Shown one piece after another: positions 1 through 9,077 of a stretch of 64,000 nt of DNA; the stretch's first letter is position 1; each line of letters opens with the position of its first letter. The notes below the pieces were generated by a model, which saw only the letters and a list, made by a program, of their open reading frames with translations, was not told the origin of the DNA and made no database searches. Source of the stretch: Micropterix aruncella (taxonomy: Eukaryota; Arthropoda; Insecta; Lepidoptera; Micropterigidae). Location: NCBI GenBank assembly GCA_944548615.1, contig CALYMY010000069.1, positions 1 through 64,000 of the forward strand. The letters run 5' to 3'. Both the position numbers and the translations under genes were made by a program.

Positions 1-142
1 GGGCTCCCGACGAGGGAACTCCTCAACGGTCAACCGTAGAGACGTGAAATTTGGTATAGGCATTCCATTATGATGGCAATTACTAAGTTCCACCATGACA
101 TGGCTGCTGCACCCAGGGTTGGCTCCCGACGAGGGAACTCCT
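1..142 (+). repeat. 119-bp array, right end (cut by window start)
   Basis: This is the end of a 119-bp array: 8 bases, one full monomer at 9-127 and the terminal 15-bp partial monomer at 128-142. Base 1 is G where other copies have T, which may simply be an edge effect. Confidence 0.95.
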
Positions 143-1017
143 GAACATAGAAATTGTTATGAATAAATGTCATTTTTCGAAAAAGACCGTGATAGAGTAA
201 ATAAAACGCGTTACGGTGTTTGGGCATAACGAAGGCCTTTGAAATCTCTACGAAATGGCATTTTCGAAATTTTGACATTTTGAAATTTTTTATATAAACT
301 TTCATTTTGAACATAGAAATTGTTATGAAAAAATCACATTTTTCACAAAAGAACGAGATAGAGTAAACCTACCGCGTTGCGGTCTTTGGCGAGATCGACA
401 CCCCGCTTAAGCTCTACAAAATGGCATTTTTGAAATTTTGACTTTTTGAAAAATTTTATATAAAATTTCATTTTAAACATAGAAATTATTATGAAAAAAT
501 CATATTTTTCGAAAAAGATCGTGATAGAGTAAACCTATAGGGTTACGGCGTTCGGACAGAACGACGGCCTTGGTAATCTCTACAAAATGGCATTTTCGAA
601 ATTTTGACATTTTGAAAAATTTTATATAAACTTTCATTTTGAACATAGAAATTGTTATGAAAAAATCACATTTTTCGAAATAAATCGAGATAGAGTAAAC
701 CTACCGCGTTGCGGTCTTTGGCGAGATCGACACCCCGCTTAAGCTCTACAAAATGGCATTTTTGAAATTTTGATATTTTGAAAATTTTTATATAAACTTT
801 CATTTTGAACTTGGAAATTATTATGAAAAAATCACATTTTTCGAAATAAATCGAGATAGAGTAAACCTAACGCGTTACGGTGTTCGGACAGAACGAAGGC
901 CTTTGAAATCTCTACGAAATGGCATTTTCGAAATTTTGACATTTTGAATTTTTTTATATAAACTTTCATTTTGAACATAGAAATTGTTATGAAAAAATCA
1001 CATTTTTCGAAATAAAT
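143..1017 (+). repeat. Contracted 166-bp array (5 monomers + 45 bp)
   Basis: Monomers begin at 143, 309, 475, 641 and 807, with a partial one at 973-1017. All other arrays have eleven full monomers, so six (996 bp) are absent. The monomer at 475 is a chimera: it matches standard monomer 3 up to about 567 (ACGACGGCC) and standard monomer 9 from about 631 (ATATAAACTTTC). Unequal exchange between monomers 3 and 9 is the simplest explanation. Confidence 0.93.
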
Positions 1018-1205
1018 TGGCTTCCGACGTTTGAGGGCTATTGCGCTAAAAGGCATCAATAGTCCTCCCTGTTTATTATTATCTAATAGAGTTTTGCTTT
1101 GCGCATCTAACGCTTCTTTTAATTTTCAAATCTGAGTAATATTAACGGAATTATAGACGATTTAATATCTGTATAGGTATATTGATTTATCGATTTAACG
1201 GTTTT

Positions 1206-1219
1206 GTTTCCATAGTAAC
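1206..1219 (+). promoter_or_regulatory. Candidate RFX X-box 1 (unit 1)
   Basis: GTTTCCATAGTAAC matches the X-box pattern RYYNYYATRRNRAC at every position. RFX-family factors bind such imperfect palindromes, classically upstream of ciliary genes in animals. It lies about 395 bp upstream of the candidate start codon at 1602. The same site starts at 5236, 9266, 13297, 18279, 22309, 26340, 30370, 34400, 38430, 42460, 46490, 50520, 54550, 58579 and 62609. Function is inferred from the motif alone. Confidence 0.45.
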
Positions 1220-1274
1220 GAGCTCAGGCGGTGGCCCGACTCGCAATAGAATATTTATCGATTTAACGATTTCT

Positions 1275-1288
1275 GTTTCTATGGTAAC
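1275..1288 (+). promoter_or_regulatory. Candidate RFX X-box 2 (unit 1)
   Basis: GTTTCTATGGTAAC also fits RYYNYYATRRNRAC completely and sits 69 bp after X-box 1, at the equivalent place in the second module. A third, decayed version at 1340-1354 carries an extra central A and a changed right half (AGTAGC). In other units this site lies 69 bp downstream of the X-box 1 start. Confidence 0.42.
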
Positions 1289-1540
1289 TTCAGCCCTCGT
1301 CATACTTGCGAAAGTTTATTTATCGATTTTACGATGTTTGTTTTCAATAGTAGCGATCCGAGCCAAGGGAGTTTTAGTATTTTTCCCGCGGCTTCGTTTA
1401 ATAAATTAAATATTATATTCTTTATTTTATCATATACACACAAGCGAGGTGTCAAAAGATAGGGTTTTAGAACGCTTTTCATTTCATTGCTTCTGCTTTT
1501 TATCTCGTCTTCTTCTTCTTCTTTAATTACTTTTCAATAC

Positions 1541-1576
1541 TATTTAATCTGTGCTTTTTCATTTTCATTTTCAGTG
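1541..1576 (+). promoter_or_regulatory. Possible core promoter: TATA-like box plus TCAGT initiator
   Basis: TATTTAA at 1541-1547 lies 32 bp upstream of the A in TCAGTG (1571-1576). That is the spacing expected of a TATA box and an arthropod-type initiator (TCAGTY; the last base here is G). If so, transcription would start at about 1573 and give a 29-nt 5' UTR before the ATG at 1602. The same bases can be read instead as a splice acceptor, and sequence alone does not decide between them. Confidence 0.35.
1553..1574 (+). promoter_or_regulatory. Possible splice acceptor / trans-splice acceptor
   Basis: A run of three TTTTCA-type blocks ends in TTTTCAG at 1568-1574, following a TCT/T-rich tract from about 1506. 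TTTTCAG is the typical nematode 3' splice site. An acceptor 27 nt before a start codon would fit either a 5' UTR intron or spliced-leader trans-splicing. The competing reading is a TCAGT initiator at the same place. Confidence 0.45.
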
Positions 1577-1601
1577 CCTTTGATCAACGAGAAGAGACAA
1601 T

Positions 1602-1721
1602 ATGGAGACCACAGAAATAGAAGTGCCGTTTCGGAATTTCGAAGAAATACCGGAAAGAGCCAGAGATATTGCCCGCGAGGCGTTAAACGAATTAAAAGGA
1701 GTAAACAACCTACGGAAAGAG
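1602..1721 (+). CDS. Candidate first coding exon, unit 1 (40 codons)
   Basis: The ATG is preceded by A at -3 and followed by G at +4. An in-frame TGA at 1581-1583 lies between the acceptor/initiator and the ATG, which sets the start and argues for a first coding exon. The 40-codon peptide begins METTEIEVPF and ends NNLRKE. It is highly charged (Glu/Arg-rich) and residues about 14-32 could form an amphipathic helix. I recognise no family. The exon ends in GAG followed by GTACGTGAC, a strong donor match in phase 0. Read without splicing, the frame runs 16 more codons into the 119-bp array and stops at 1770-1772 (56 aa). The rest of any gene is not in the window unless it lies beyond the array. 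It could also be a fossil exon fragment. Confidence 0.42.
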
Positions 1722-1727
1722 GTACGT
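1720..1727 (+). other. Candidate 5' splice site (unit 1)
   Basis: AG|GTACGT closely matches the metazoan donor consensus AG|GTRAGT. The exon/intron junction falls between 1721 and 1722, and the 119-bp array begins 12 bp later at 1734. From here to the next acceptor (5604) the potential intron is 3,883 bp. The same junction occurs in every unit 120 bp after the ATG. Confidence 0.5.
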
Positions 1728-1733
1728 GACAAG

Positions 1734-3176
1734 GACGAGGGAACTCCTCAACGGTCAACCGTAGAGACGTGAAATTTGGTATAGGCATTCCATTATGATG
1801 GCAATTACTAAGTTCCACCATGACATGGCTGCTGCACCCAGGGTTGGCTCCCGACGAGGGAACTTCTCAACGGTCAACCGTAGAGACGTGAAATTTGGTA
1901 TAGGCATTCCATTATGATGGCAATTACTAAGTTCCACCATGACATGGCTGCTGCACCCAGGGTTGGCTCCCGACGAGGGAACTCCTCAACGGTCAACCGT
2001 AGAGACGTGAAATTTGGTATAGGCATTCCATTATGATGGCAATTACTAAGTTCCACCATGACATGGCTGCTGCACCCAGGGTTGGCTCCCGACGAGGGAA
2101 CTCCTCAACGGTCAACCGTAGAGACGTGAAATTTGGTATAGGCATTCCATTATGATGGCAATTACTAAGTTCCACCATGACATGGCTGCTGCACCCAGGG
2201 TTGGCTCCCGACGAGGGAACTCCTCAACGGTCAACCGTAGAGACGTGAAATTTGGTATAGGCATTCCATTATGACGGCAATTTCTAAGTTCCACCATGAC
2301 ATCGCTGCTGCACCCAGGGTTGGCTCCCGACGAGGGAACTCCTCAACGGTCAACCGTAGAGACGTGAAATTTGGTATAGGCATTCCATTATGATGGCAAT
2401 TACTAAGTTCCACCATGACATGGCTGCTGCACCCAGGGTTGGCTCCCGACGAGGGAACTCCTCAACGGTCAACCGTAGAGACGTGAAATTTGGTATAGGC
2501 ATTCCATTATGATGGCAATTACTAAGTTCCACCATGACATGGCTGCTGCACCCAGGGTTGGCTCCCGACGAGGGAACTCCTCAACGGTCAACCGTAGAGA
2601 CGTGAAATTTGGTATAGGCATTCCATTATGATGGCAATTACTAAGTTCCACCATGACATGGCTGCTGCACCCAGGGTTGGCTCCCGACGAGGGAACTCCT
2701 CAACGGTCAACCGTAGAGACGTGAAATTTGGTATAGGCATTCCATTATGATGGCAATTACTAAGTTCCACCATGACATGGCTGCTGCACCCAGGGTTGGC
2801 TCCCGACGAGGGAACTCCTCAACGGTCAACCGTAGAGACGTGAAATTTGGTATAGGCATTCCATTATGACGGCAATTTCTAAGTTCCACCATGACATCGC
2901 TGCTGCACCCAGGGTTGGCTCCCGACGAGGGAACTCCTCAACGGTCAACCGTAGAGACGTGAAATTTGGTATAGGCATTCCATTATGATGGCAATTACTA
3001 AGTTCCACCATGACATGGCTGCTGCACCCAGGGTTGGCTCCCGACGAGGGAACTCCTCAACGGTCAACCGTAGAGACGTGAAATTTGGTATAGGCATTCC
3101 ATTATGATGGCAATTACTAAGTTCCACCATGACATGGCTGCTGCACCCAGGGTTGGCTCCCGACGAGGGAACTCCT
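1734..3176 (+). repeat. 119-bp satellite array, unit 1 (12 copies + 15 bp)
   Basis: Monomers start with GACGAGGGAACTCCTCAACG at 1734 and every 119 bp after, ending in the partial copy at 3162-3176. Each monomer contains two short dyads: ACGGT-CA-ACCGT (1751-1762 in copy 1) and CCATG-A-CATGG (1818-1828). Copy 2 has C to T at 1865. Copies 5 (2210-2328) and 10 (2805-2923) share three linked changes, at 2275, 2283 and 2303 in copy 5, that break the second dyad. This gives a five-monomer (595-bp) higher-order period. 119 is not a multiple of three, and the minus-strand frames it creates stop within each repeat. Confidence 0.97.
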
Positions 3177-5047
3177 GAACATAGAAATTGTTATGAATAA
3201 ATGTCATTTTTCGAAAAAGACCGTGATAGAGTAAATAAAACGCGTTACGGTGTTTGGGCATAACGAAGGCCTTTGAAATCTCTACGAAATGGCATTTTCG
3301 AAATTTTGACATTTTGAAATTTTTTATATAAACTTTCATTTTGAACATAGAAATTGTTATGAAAAAATCACATTTTTCACAAAAGAACGAGATAGAGTAA
3401 ACCTACCGCGTTGCGGTCTTTGGCGAGATCGACACCCCGCTTAAGCTCTACAAAATGGCATTTTTGAAATTTTGACTTTTTGAAAAATTTTATATAAAAT
3501 TTCATTTTAAACATAGAAATTATTATGAAAAAATCATATTTTTCGAAAAAGATCGTGATAGAGTAAACCTATAGGGTTACGGCGTTCGGACAGAACGACG
3601 GCCTTGGTAATCTCTACAAAATGGCATTTTCGAAATTTTGACATTTTGAAAAATTTTATATAAAATTTCATTTTAAACATAGAAATTGTTATGAAAAAAT
3701 CACATTTTTCGAAAAAGATCGTGATAGAGTAAACCTATAGGGTTACGGCGTTCGGACAGAACGACGGCCTTGGTAATCTCTACAAAATGGCATTTTCGAA
3801 ATTTTGACATTTTGAAATTTTTTATATAAACTTTCATTTTGAACATAGAAATTGTTATGAAAAAATCACATTTTTCGAAATAAATCGAGATAGAGTAAAC
3901 CTACCGCGTTGCGGTCTTTGGCGAGATCGACACCCCGCTTAAGCTCTACAAAATGGCATTTTTGAAATTTTGACATTTTGAAAAATTTTATATAAAATTT
4001 CATTTTAAACATAGAAATTATAATGAAAAAATCACATTTTTCGAAAAAGATCGTGATAGAGTAAACCTATAGCGTTACGGCGTTCGGACAGAACCACGGC
4101 CTTGGTAATCTCTACGAAATGGCATTTTCGAAATTTTGACATTTTGAAATTTTTTATATAAACTTTCATTTTGAACATAGAAATTGTTATGAATAAATGA
4201 CATTTTTCGAAAAAGACCGTGATAGAGTAAACCTACCGCGTTGCGGTCTTTGGCTAGATCGACACCCCGCTTAAGCTCTACAAAATGGCATTTTTGAAAT
4301 TTTGACATTTTGAAAAATTTTATATAAAATTTCATTTTAAACATAGAAATTATTATGAAAAAATCACATTTTTCGAAAAAGATCGTGATAGAGTAAACCT
4401 ATAGCGTTACGGCGTTCGGACAGAACGACGGCCTTGGTAATCTCTACAAAATGGCATTTTCGAAATTTTGACATTTTGAAAAATTTTATATAAAATTTCA
4501 TTTTAAACATAGAAATTGTTATGAAAAAATCACATTTTTCGAAAAAGATCGTGATAGAGTAAACCTATAGCGTTACGGCGTTCGGACAGAACGACGACCT
4601 TGGTAATCTCTACAAAATGGCATTTTCGAAATTTTGACATTTTGAAAAATTTTATATAAACTTTCATTTTGAACATAGAAATTGTTATGAAAAAATCACA
4701 TTTTTCGAAATAAATCGAGATAGAGTAAACCTACCGCGTTGCGGTCTTTGGCGAGATCGACACCCCGCTTAAGCTCTACAAAATGGCATTTTTGAAATTT
4801 TGATATTTTGAAAATTTTTATATAAACTTTCATTTTGAACTTGGAAATTATTATGAAAAAATCACATTTTTCGAAATAAATCGAGATAGAGTAAACCTAA
4901 CGCGTTACGGTGTTCGGACAGAACGAAGGCCTTTGAAATCTCTACGAAATGGCATTTTCGAAATTTTGACATTTTGAATTTTTTTATATAAACTTTCATT
5001 TTGAACATAGAAATTGTTATGAAAAAATCACATTTTTCGAAATAAAT
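3177..5047 (+). repeat. 166-bp satellite array, unit 1 (11 copies + 45 bp)
   Basis: Monomers start at GAACATAGAAATT or AAACATAGAAATT, at 3177 and then exactly every 166 bp to 5003, where a 45-bp partial copy ends the array. Three classes are visible from the central segment: A (CCGCGTTGCGGTCTTTGGC), B (TAGCGTTACGGCGTTCGGA) and C (CGCGTTACGGTGTT). The order is C-A-B-B-A-B-A-B-B-A-C. Monomers are AT-rich, with alternating A and T runs. Seven of the eleven carry the perfect palindrome TTTTTCGAAAAA (for example 3539-3550). Class differences are large within the unit, yet the same order recurs between units. Confidence 0.97.
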
Positions 5048-5631
5048 TGGCTTCCGACGTTTGAGGGCTATTGCGCTAAAAGGCATCAATAGTCCTCCCT
5101 GTTTATTATTATCTAATAGAGTTTTGCTTTGCGCATCTAACGCTTCTTTTAATTTTCAAATCTGAGTAATATTAACGGAATTATAGACGATTTAATATCT
5201 GTATAGGTATATTGATTTATCGATTTAACGGTTTTGTTTCCATAGTAACGAGCTCAGGCGGTGGCCCGACTCGCAATAGAATATTTATCGATTTAACGAT
5301 TTCTGTTTCTATGGTAACTTCAGCCCTCGTCATACTTGCGAAAGTTTATTTATCGATTTTACGATGTTTGTTTTCAATAGTAGCGATCCGAGCCAAGGGA
5401 GTTTTAGTATTTTTCCCGCGGCTTCGTTTAATAAATTAAATATTATATTCTTTATTTTATCATATACACACAAGCGAGGTGTCAAAAGATAGGGTTTTAG
5501 AACGCTTTTCATTTCATTGCTTCTGCTTTTTATCTCGTCTTCTTCTTCTTCTTTAATTACTTTTCAATACTATTTAATCTGTGCTTTTTCATTTTCATTT
5601 TCAGTGCCTTTGATCAACGAGAAGAGACAAT

Positions 5632-5751
5632 ATGGAGACCACAGAAATAGAAGTGCCGTTTCGGAATTTCGAAGAAATACCGGAAAGAGCCAGAGATATT
5701 GCCCGCGAGGCGTTAAACGAATTAAAAGGAGTAAACAACCTACGGAAAGAG
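5632..5751 (+). CDS. Candidate first coding exon, unit 2
   Basis: Same 40 codons as the copy at 1602-1721; acceptor/initiator CAG ends at 5604 and the donor follows at 5752. No difference seen. Confidence 0.4.
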
Positions 5752-5763
5752 GTACGTGACAAG

Positions 5764-7206
5764 GACGAGGGAACTCCTCAACGGTCAACCGTAGAGACGT
5801 GAAATTTGGTATAGGCATTCCATTATGATGGCAATTACTAAGTTCCACCATGACATGGCTGCTGCACCCAGGGTTGGCTCCCGACGAGGGAACTTCTCAA
5901 CGGTCAACCGTAGAGACGTGAAATTTGGTATAGGCATTCCATTATGATGGCAATTACTAAGTTCCACCATGACATGGCTGCTGCACCCAGGGTTGGCTCC
6001 CGACGAGGGAACTCCTCAACGGTCAACCGTAGAGACGTGAAATTTGGTATAGGCATTCCATTATGATGGCAATTACTAAGTTCCACCATGACATGGCTGC
6101 TGCACCCAGGGTTGGCTCCCGACGAGGGAACTCCTCAACGGTCAACCGTAGAGACGTGAAATTTGGTATAGGCATTCCATTATGATGGCAATTACTAAGT
6201 TCCACCATGACATGGCTGCTGCACCCAGGGTTGGCTCCCGACGAGGGAACTCCTCAACGGTCAACCGTAGAGACGTGAAATTTGGTATAGGCATTCCATT
6301 ATGACGGCAATTTCTAAGTTCCACCATGACATCGCTGCTGCACCCAGGGTTGGCTCCCGACGAGGGAACTCCTCAACGGTCAACCGTAGAGACGTGAAAT
6401 TTGGTATAGGCATTCCATTATGATGGCAATTACTAAGTTCCACCATGACATGGCTGCTGCACCCAGGGTTGGCTCCCGACGAGGGAACTCCTCAACGGTC
6501 AACCGTAGAGACGTGAAATTTGGTATAGGCATTCCATTATGATGGCAATTACTAAGTTCCACCATGACATGGCTGCTGCACCCAGGGTTGGCTCCCGACG
6601 AGGGAACTCCTCAACGGTCAACCGTAGAGACGTGAAATTTGGTATAGGCATTCCATTATGATGGCAATTACTAAGTTCCACCATGACATGGCTGCTGCAC
6701 CCAGGGTTGGCTCCCGACGAGGGAACTCCTCAACGGTCAACCGTAGAGACGTGAAATTTGGTATAGGCATTCCATTATGATGGCAATTACTAAGTTCCAC
6801 CATGACATGGCTGCTGCACCCAGGGTTGGCTCCCGACGAGGGAACTCCTCAACGGTCAACCGTAGAGACGTGAAATTTGGTATAGGCATTCCATTATGAC
6901 GGCAATTTCTAAGTTCCACCATGACATCGCTGCTGCACCCAGGGTTGGCTCCCGACGAGGGAACTCCTCAACGGTCAACCGTAGAGACGTGAAATTTGGT
7001 ATAGGCATTCCATTATGATGGCAATTACTAAGTTCCACCATGACATGGCTGCTGCACCCAGGGTTGGCTCCCGACGAGGGAACTCCTCAACGGTCAACCG
7101 TAGAGACGTGAAATTTGGTATAGGCATTCCATTATGATGGCAATTACTAAGTTCCACCATGACATGGCTGCTGCACCCAGGGTTGGCTCCCGACGAGGGA
7201 ACTCCT
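5764..7206 (+). repeat. 119-bp array, unit 2 (12 copies + 15 bp)
   Basis: Divergent copies are numbers 5 and 10; no unit-specific change noticed. Confidence 0.96.
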
Positions 7207-9077
7207 GAACATAGAAATTGTTATGAATAAATGTCATTTTTCGAAAAAGACCGTGATAGAGTAAATAAAACGCGTTACGGTGTTTGGGCATAACGAAGGC
7301 CTTTGAAATCTCTACGAAATGGCATTTTCGAAATTTTGACATTTTGAAATTTTTTATATAAACTTTCATTTTGAACATAGAAATTGTTATGAAAAAATCA
7401 CATTTTTCACAAAAGAACGAGATAGAGTAAACCTACCGCGTTGCGGTCTTTGGCGAGATCGACACCCCGCTTAAGCTCTACAAAATGGCATTTTTGAAAT
7501 TTTGACTTTTTGAAAAATTTTATATAAAATTTCATTTTAAACATAGAAATTATTATGAAAAAATCATATTTTTCGAAAAAGATCGTGATAGAGTAAACCT
7601 ATAGGGTTACGGCGTTCGGACAGAACGACGGCCTTGGTAATCTCTACAAAATGGCATTTTCGAAATTTTGACATTTTGAAAAATTTTATATAAAATTTCA
7701 TTTTAAACATAGAAATTGTTATGAAAAAATCACATTTTTCGAAAAAGATCGTGATAGAGTAAACCTATAGGGTTACGGCGTTCGGACAGAACGACGGCCT
7801 TGGTAATCTCTACAAAATGGCATTTTCGAAATTTTGACATTTTGAAATTTTTTATATAAACTTTCATTTTGAACATAGAAATTGTTATGAAAAAATCACA
7901 TTTTTCGAAATAAATCGAGATAGAGTAAACCTACCGCGTTGCGGTCTTTGGCGAGATCGACACCCCGCTTAAGCTCTACAAAATGGCATTTTTGAAATTT
8001 TGACATTTTGAAAAATTTTATATAAAATTTCATTTTAAACATAGAAATTATAATGAAAAAATCACATTTTTCGAAAAAGATCGTGATAGAGTAAACCTAT
8101 AGCGTTACGGCGTTCGGACAGAACCACGGCCTTGGTAATCTCTACGAAATGGCATTTTCGAAATTTTGACATTTTGAAATTTTTTATATAAACTTTCATT
8201 TTGAACATAGAAATTGTTATGAATAAATGACATTTTTCGAAAAAGACCGTGATAGAGTAAACCTACCGCGTTGCGGTCTTTGGCTAGATCGACACCCCGC
8301 TTAAGCTCTACAAAATGGCATTTTTGAAATTTTGACATTTTGAAAAATTTTATATAAAATTTCATTTTAAACATAGAAATTATTATGAAAAAATCACATT
8401 TTTCGAAAAAGATCGTGATAGAGTAAACCTATAGCGTTACGGCGTTCGGACAGAACGACGGCCTTGGTAATCTCTACAAAATGGCATTTTCGAAATTTTG
8501 ACATTTTGAAAAATTTTATATAAAATTTCATTTTAAACATAGAAATTGTTATGAAAAAATCACATTTTTCGAAAAAGATCGTGATAGAGTAAACCTATAG
8601 CGTTACGGCGTTCGGACAGAACGACGACCTTGGTAATCTCTACAAAATGGCATTTTCGAAATTTTGACATTTTGAAAAATTTTATATAAACTTTCATTTT
8701 GAACATAGAAATTGTTATGAAAAAATCACATTTTTCGAAATAAATCGAGATAGAGTAAACCTACCGCGTTGCGGTCTTTGGCGAGATCGACACCCCGCTT
8801 AAGCTCTACAAAATGGCATTTTTGAAATTTTGATATTTTGAAAATTTTTATATAAACTTTCATTTTGAACTTGGAAATTATTATGAAAAAATCACATTTT
8901 TCGAAATAAATCGAGATAGAGTAAACCTAACGCGTTACGGTGTTCGGACAGAACGAAGGCCTTTGAAATCTCTACGAAATGGCATTTTCGAAATTTTGAC
9001 ATTTTGAATTTTTTTATATAAACTTTCATTTTGAACATAGAAATTGTTATGAAAAAATCACATTTTTCGAAATAAAT
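7207..9077 (+). repeat. 166-bp array, unit 2 (11 copies + 45 bp)
   Basis: Monomer order is identical to 3177-5047; no unit-specific change noticed. Confidence 0.96.

Larger units (their letters stand above)
1186..1385 (+). repeat. Three diverged ~66-bp tandem modules
   Basis: Modules start at 1186, 1254 and 1319 (spacing 68 and 65). Each opens with TTTATCGATTTAACG (TTTATCGATTTTACG in the third), followed 5-6 bases later by GTTTCCATAGTAAC, GTTTCTATGGTAAC or the degenerate GTTTTCAATAGTAGC. Beyond that the modules are dissimilar, so the conserved core may mark a retained binding-site pair. TATCGATT differs by one base from the insect DRE (TATCGATA); whether this is meaningful depends on the organism. 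The triplet recurs in every unit at the same offset. Confidence 0.8.
1018..1733 (+). other. Single-copy segment of the unit (putative promoter plus exon)
   Basis: This 716-bp segment is the only part of the unit without high-copy internal repetition. Positions 1018-1185 hold nothing I recognise, apart from a 119-repeat-like 13-mer at the left edge. Positions 1186-1385 hold three ~66-bp modules with X-box-like motifs. Positions 1386-1500 are AT-rich, with one AATAAA hexamer at 1400-1405 that could be a chance match. Positions 1501-1574 are a pyrimidine tract ending in CAG. Positions 1575-1721 are the candidate exon, followed by a splice donor and 12 bases before the 119-bp array. The same segment recurs in all sixteen units. 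A promoter role is inferred from motif content only. Confidence 0.6.

Noticed and set aside
1400..1405. AATAAA polyadenylation signal
   Set aside because: A single hexamer in very AT-rich DNA with no supporting gene end upstream; not distinguishable from chance.
1182..1409. 75-aa plus-strand frame across the X-box modules
   Set aside because: It needs a TTG start and translates the diverged tandem modules; the repeated DNA motifs explain the conservation better.
1506..1524. TCT microsatellite as a separate feature
   Set aside because: It is short, shows no copy-number change between units, and is better described as part of the pyrimidine tract before CAG.
1487..1729. 80-aa plus-strand frame beginning MLLLFISSSSSS, looking like a secreted protein with a signal peptide
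   Set aside because: The hydrophobic start is produced by the TCT/T-rich tract read in this frame. It is in a different frame from the better-supported exon, and one lost T in unit 14 destroys it.
1540..1821. 93-aa minus-strand frame opposite the candidate exon
   Set aside because: It runs from the 119-bp satellite through the antisense of the exon and pyrimidine tract; a shadow frame.
1755..3130. Serial 61-aa minus-strand frames beginning MVELSNCHHNG, one per 119-bp monomer
   Set aside because: They overlap each other by 67 bp, repeat with a 119-bp step that is not a multiple of three, and simply restate the satellite. No initiation or splice context supports them.
1734..3176. CRISPR array
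   Set aside because: Repeats are directly contiguous, 119 bp long, with no unique spacers and no cas genes; the context is eukaryotic.
3064..4344. Minus-strand frames of 75-94 aa with FKMSKF-like runs in the 166-bp arrays
   Set aside because: They join unrelated frames of successive 166-bp monomers (166 is not a multiple of three) and vary only because monomer classes differ. One even spans the junction of the two satellites.
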